Positions 62,341 to 64,000 of a stretch of 64,000 bases of DNA are shown one piece after another. Below the pieces are notes generated by a model, which worked only from the letters and a program-made list of their open reading frames with translations, ran no database searches and had not been told where the DNA came from. Position numbers and translations under genes: made by a program. Numbering within the stretch: the stretch's first letter is position 1; every line of letters begins with the position of its first letter. Source of the stretch: Bacillus_CJ salitolerans (GTDB lineage Bacteria; Bacillota; Bacilli; Bacillales; SA4); contig NZ_JBHUEM010000001.1 of NCBI RefSeq assembly GCF_042680805.1, forward strand, positions 186,001 through 250,000, given 5' to 3'.

Positions 62341-63213
62341 ATGTTTAACAAAGTGTATGAAGCCCTAAATTGGGCTTCTTCTTTTTTAGAAGAATCAGGA
62401 AGAGAAGCGAAAGCGGGTGAGCTTCTACTTCTTCACGTATTAGGTTGGGATCGAACCCAGCTTTTCATGAACATGAGGGAAGATCTATCGGACAAACAAG
62501 TGGATGAGTTTGTACAGGTTGTTAAGCGCCATGAAACAGGAATACCTGTTCAGCACATAACCGGATATGAAGAATTCTATGGTCGGCGCTTTATAGTGAA
62601 TCAAGAGGTACTCATTCCCCGTCCAGAAACAGAAGAGTTAGTGGAAGGGGTTTTGAAAAGAGTGAATAAGCTTTTTACAAACCAAGACATAATCAAAGCT
62701 GTTGACGTTGGAACCGGAAGTGGCGCTATAGCGATAACTCTAACACTAGAAGATCACAAAATAGAAATGACCGCCATTGATATTGCAAAAGAGTCATTGA
62801 AGATTGCAAATGAAAATGCAGTTGCTTTACATGCAAGTATACAACTTATTGAAGGTGACATGCTTCTTCCGCTTATTCAAAAAGGAGAAAAAGTAGATGT
62901 TGTAGTATCCAATCCACCCTATATTCCTGAATCTGAACAGCTATCTGATATCGTTCATGACCATGAACCACACCGTGCATTATTTGGCGGAAAAGATGGA
63001 CTTGATTTTTATAGAAGGTTTATGGATCAACTACCTCTAGTTCTGAAAGAAAAGGCACTCCTTGCATTTGAAGTGGGAATGGGTCAAGGTGAGTCTGTTG
63101 CACAATTAATACGCTCAACCTTTCAAGGTGCAAAAGTAGAAGTTGAACTTGATATCAACGGAAAAGACCGCATGGTGTTTGCGGAGCTTCTAGGAACTAG
63201 CCAGAAGATTTAA
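62341..63213 (+). CDS. prmC: Release factor glutamine methyltransferase PrmC
   Basis: A 290-residue SAM-dependent methyltransferase acting on the GGQ glutamine of release factors. The SAM motif is VDVGTGSGAIAITL and the catalytic NPPY is in VVSNPPYIPES. The ATG at 62341 follows the prfA stop immediately; an open frame from 62290 overlaps prfA and lacks family similarity. The GGAG available is 14 nt away, so translation is probably coupled. Confidence 0.95.
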   Translation: MFNKVYEALNWASSFLEESGREAKAGELLLLHVLGWDRTQLFMNMREDLSDKQVDEFVQVVKRHETGIPVQHITGYEEFYGRRFIVNQEVLIPRPETEELVEGVLKRVNKLFTNQDIIKAVDVGTGSGAIAITLTLEDHKIEMTAIDIAKESLKIANENAVALHASIQLIEGDMLLPLIQKGEKVDVVVSNPPYIPESEQLSDIVHDHEPHRALFGGKDGLDFYRRFMDQLPLVLKEKALLAFEVGMGQGESVAQLIRSTFQGAKVEVELDINGKDRMVFAELLGTSQKI

Positions 63214-63339
63214 AAAAACGTCGAATGATCAAACAAAACTAAAGAAAAAAATATAGTTTCATAGATTTTTTTAAATTTACTAGTTTAAGATAGATTTTTC
63301 TTGTCCACACTGTTTTACTGAAGGGACGGTGTTGGAGAA

Positions 63340-63960
63340 ATGAAAAAAACAACAAATCTAGTACTTATATATATGGTGATTTTATTTATTGGAGCAACAA
63401 TTACAACTTCGTGGCATCCAGCTGCACAGCAATCAAATGAACCGGTTGTGATCCCTGACGAGGCAATTAGGCTAAGAATCTTAGCTAATAGTAATAGTAT
63501 TGATGATCAAGAGTTAAAAAGAAAAATACGAGATGCTGTGAATGAGGAAATTACAAATTGGGTGGAGAATTTAACGTCCATAGAGGCTGCTCGAACTCTC
63601 ATTCAAAATAGACTATCTGACATTGAAATGATTGTTGAAAGAGTATTACAAGAAGAGAATGTAGAACAGAGCTATTCCGTAGATTATGGAAAAAGCGTAA
63701 AGTTTCCAACCAAAATGTATGGCTCTTATATTTATCCAGCAGGTGAATATGAGGCGATACTAATCTCCTTGGGAGAGGCAAAGGGAAATAACTGGTGGTG
63801 TGTATTGTTTCCTCCGTTATGTTTTCTCGACTTTAATAACGGTGATGCAGTAGAACCTGAAAAAGAGAATAAGGAAAGCCAAACAGTTATAGTGGAGGAA
63901 GAAGAAACGGTAAAAGTGAAATTCTTTCTAGTAGAATGGTTTTCAAAACTATTGAAATAA
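63340..63960 (+). CDS. spoIIR: Stage II sporulation protein R
   Basis: A 206-residue secreted signalling protein made in the forespore, needed to activate the SpoIIGA protease that processes pro-sigma-E. An N-terminal signal segment (about residues 6-23) is followed by the family core AIRLRILANSNSIDDQELKRKIRDAV and IYPAGEYEAILISLGEAKGNNWWCVLFPPLCF. The C terminus has a charged tail. The ATG has GAAGGGACGG upstream. Gene order prmC-spoIIR is as in B. subtilis. Confidence 0.95.
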   Translation: MKKTTNLVLIYMVILFIGATITTSWHPAAQQSNEPVVIPDEAIRLRILANSNSIDDQELKRKIRDAVNEEITNWVENLTSIEAARTLIQNRLSDIEMIVERVLQEENVEQSYSVDYGKSVKFPTKMYGSYIYPAGEYEAILISLGEAKGNNWWCVLFPPLCFLDFNNGDAVEPEKENKESQTVIVEEEETVKVKFFLVEWFSKLLK

Positions 63961-63994
63961 AAGAAAACCGGGATAAATTCCCGGTTTTCTTTTG
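63961..63994 (+). terminator. Terminator after spoIIR
   Basis: AAGAAAACCGGG / CCCGGTTTTCTT, a 12 bp perfect stem with a 7 nt loop, starts at the base after the stop codon and ends in T-rich sequence. Confidence 0.85.
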
Positions 63995-64000
63995 GCACAT

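Noticed and set aside
1..64000. rRNA operons, tRNA genes or prophage
   Set aside because: No tRNA cloverleaf, rRNA-like sequence, integrase or phage structural gene was recognised in the window.

Overview
The window is a 64 kb chromosomal segment of a low-GC, endospore-forming Bacillaceae bacterium (Bacillus in the broad sense). The evidence is the gene order, which follows the B. subtilis ywd-ywf-ywg-ywh-ywi-ywj-ywk region (ywdI, gerQ, hemQ, pta, lipL, rsfA, ywfO, ywgA, ywhB, ywhC, ywhD, pbpG, speE, speB, ywiB, argS, uvsE, clsB, fadF, rpoE, pyrG, ywjG, spo0F, fbaA, ywjH, murAB, glpX, rho, rpmE, tdk, prfA, prmC, spoIIR), strong Shine-Dalgarno sites, and many sporulation or germination genes (gerQ, cwlJ, rsfA, pbpG, spo0F, spoIIR, a YhcN-type lipoprotein). 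No rRNA, tRNA or CRISPR array was seen.

Layout. 1-5.3 kb: a HAD phosphatase cut by the window edge, ywdI, an unknown small gene, a pxpBAC 5-oxoprolinase operon, a DUF423 gene and the germination pair cwlJ-gerQ. 5.5-12.7 kb: hemQ, pta, lipL, rsfA, a DUF1450 gene, an unknown membrane-anchored protein, the HD hydrolase ywfO and ywgA. 12.8-20.9 kb: a tautomerase, a site-2-type protease, a lactate-oxidase-like flavoenzyme, ywhD, pbpG, and the spermidine genes speE-speB. 20.9-28.5 kb: a DUF421 protein, an orphan ABC permease pair, ywiB-argS, a XapX-type protein, uvsE and clsB. 28.9-39.8 kb: an acyl-CoA catabolic cluster (fadF, thiolase, hydroxybutyryl-CoA dehydrogenase, two acyl-CoA dehydrogenases, a TetR regulator, fused isobutyryl-CoA mutase icmF).

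40.2-48.2 kb is the accessory highlight: a Pel-type exopolysaccharide cluster (pelD, pelE, deacetylase-only pelA, pelF, pelG, then a separate secreted hydrolase). It sits between icmF and rpoE, a place where B. subtilis has nothing comparable. PelD has a degenerate GGDEF domain that keeps the RxxD inhibitory-site motif, so it reads as a c-di-GMP receptor and not a cyclase. The outer-membrane parts PelB and PelC are absent, as expected in a Gram-positive cell. 48.5-64 kb returns to housekeeping genes (rpoE, pyrG with a CTP-sensing leader, spo0F with a sigma-H promoter, fbaA, transaldolase, murAB, glpX, rho, rpmE, tdk, prfA-prmC, spoIIR), interrupted by a REP-associated tyrosine transposase.

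Non-coding DNA is rich in repeats. Four copies of a roughly 200 bp hairpin-forming intergenic element occur at 4.1, 39.9, 47.2 and 53.9 kb, and their stems show compensatory changes. A 51 bp tandem repeat lies beyond ywhD, a GATAA minisatellite lies before murAB, a paired hairpin repeat lies before ywhC, and REP-like palindromes flank the transposase with one solo copy at 31.1 kb. Product names rest on recognised motifs and synteny read by eye; no database search was possible.
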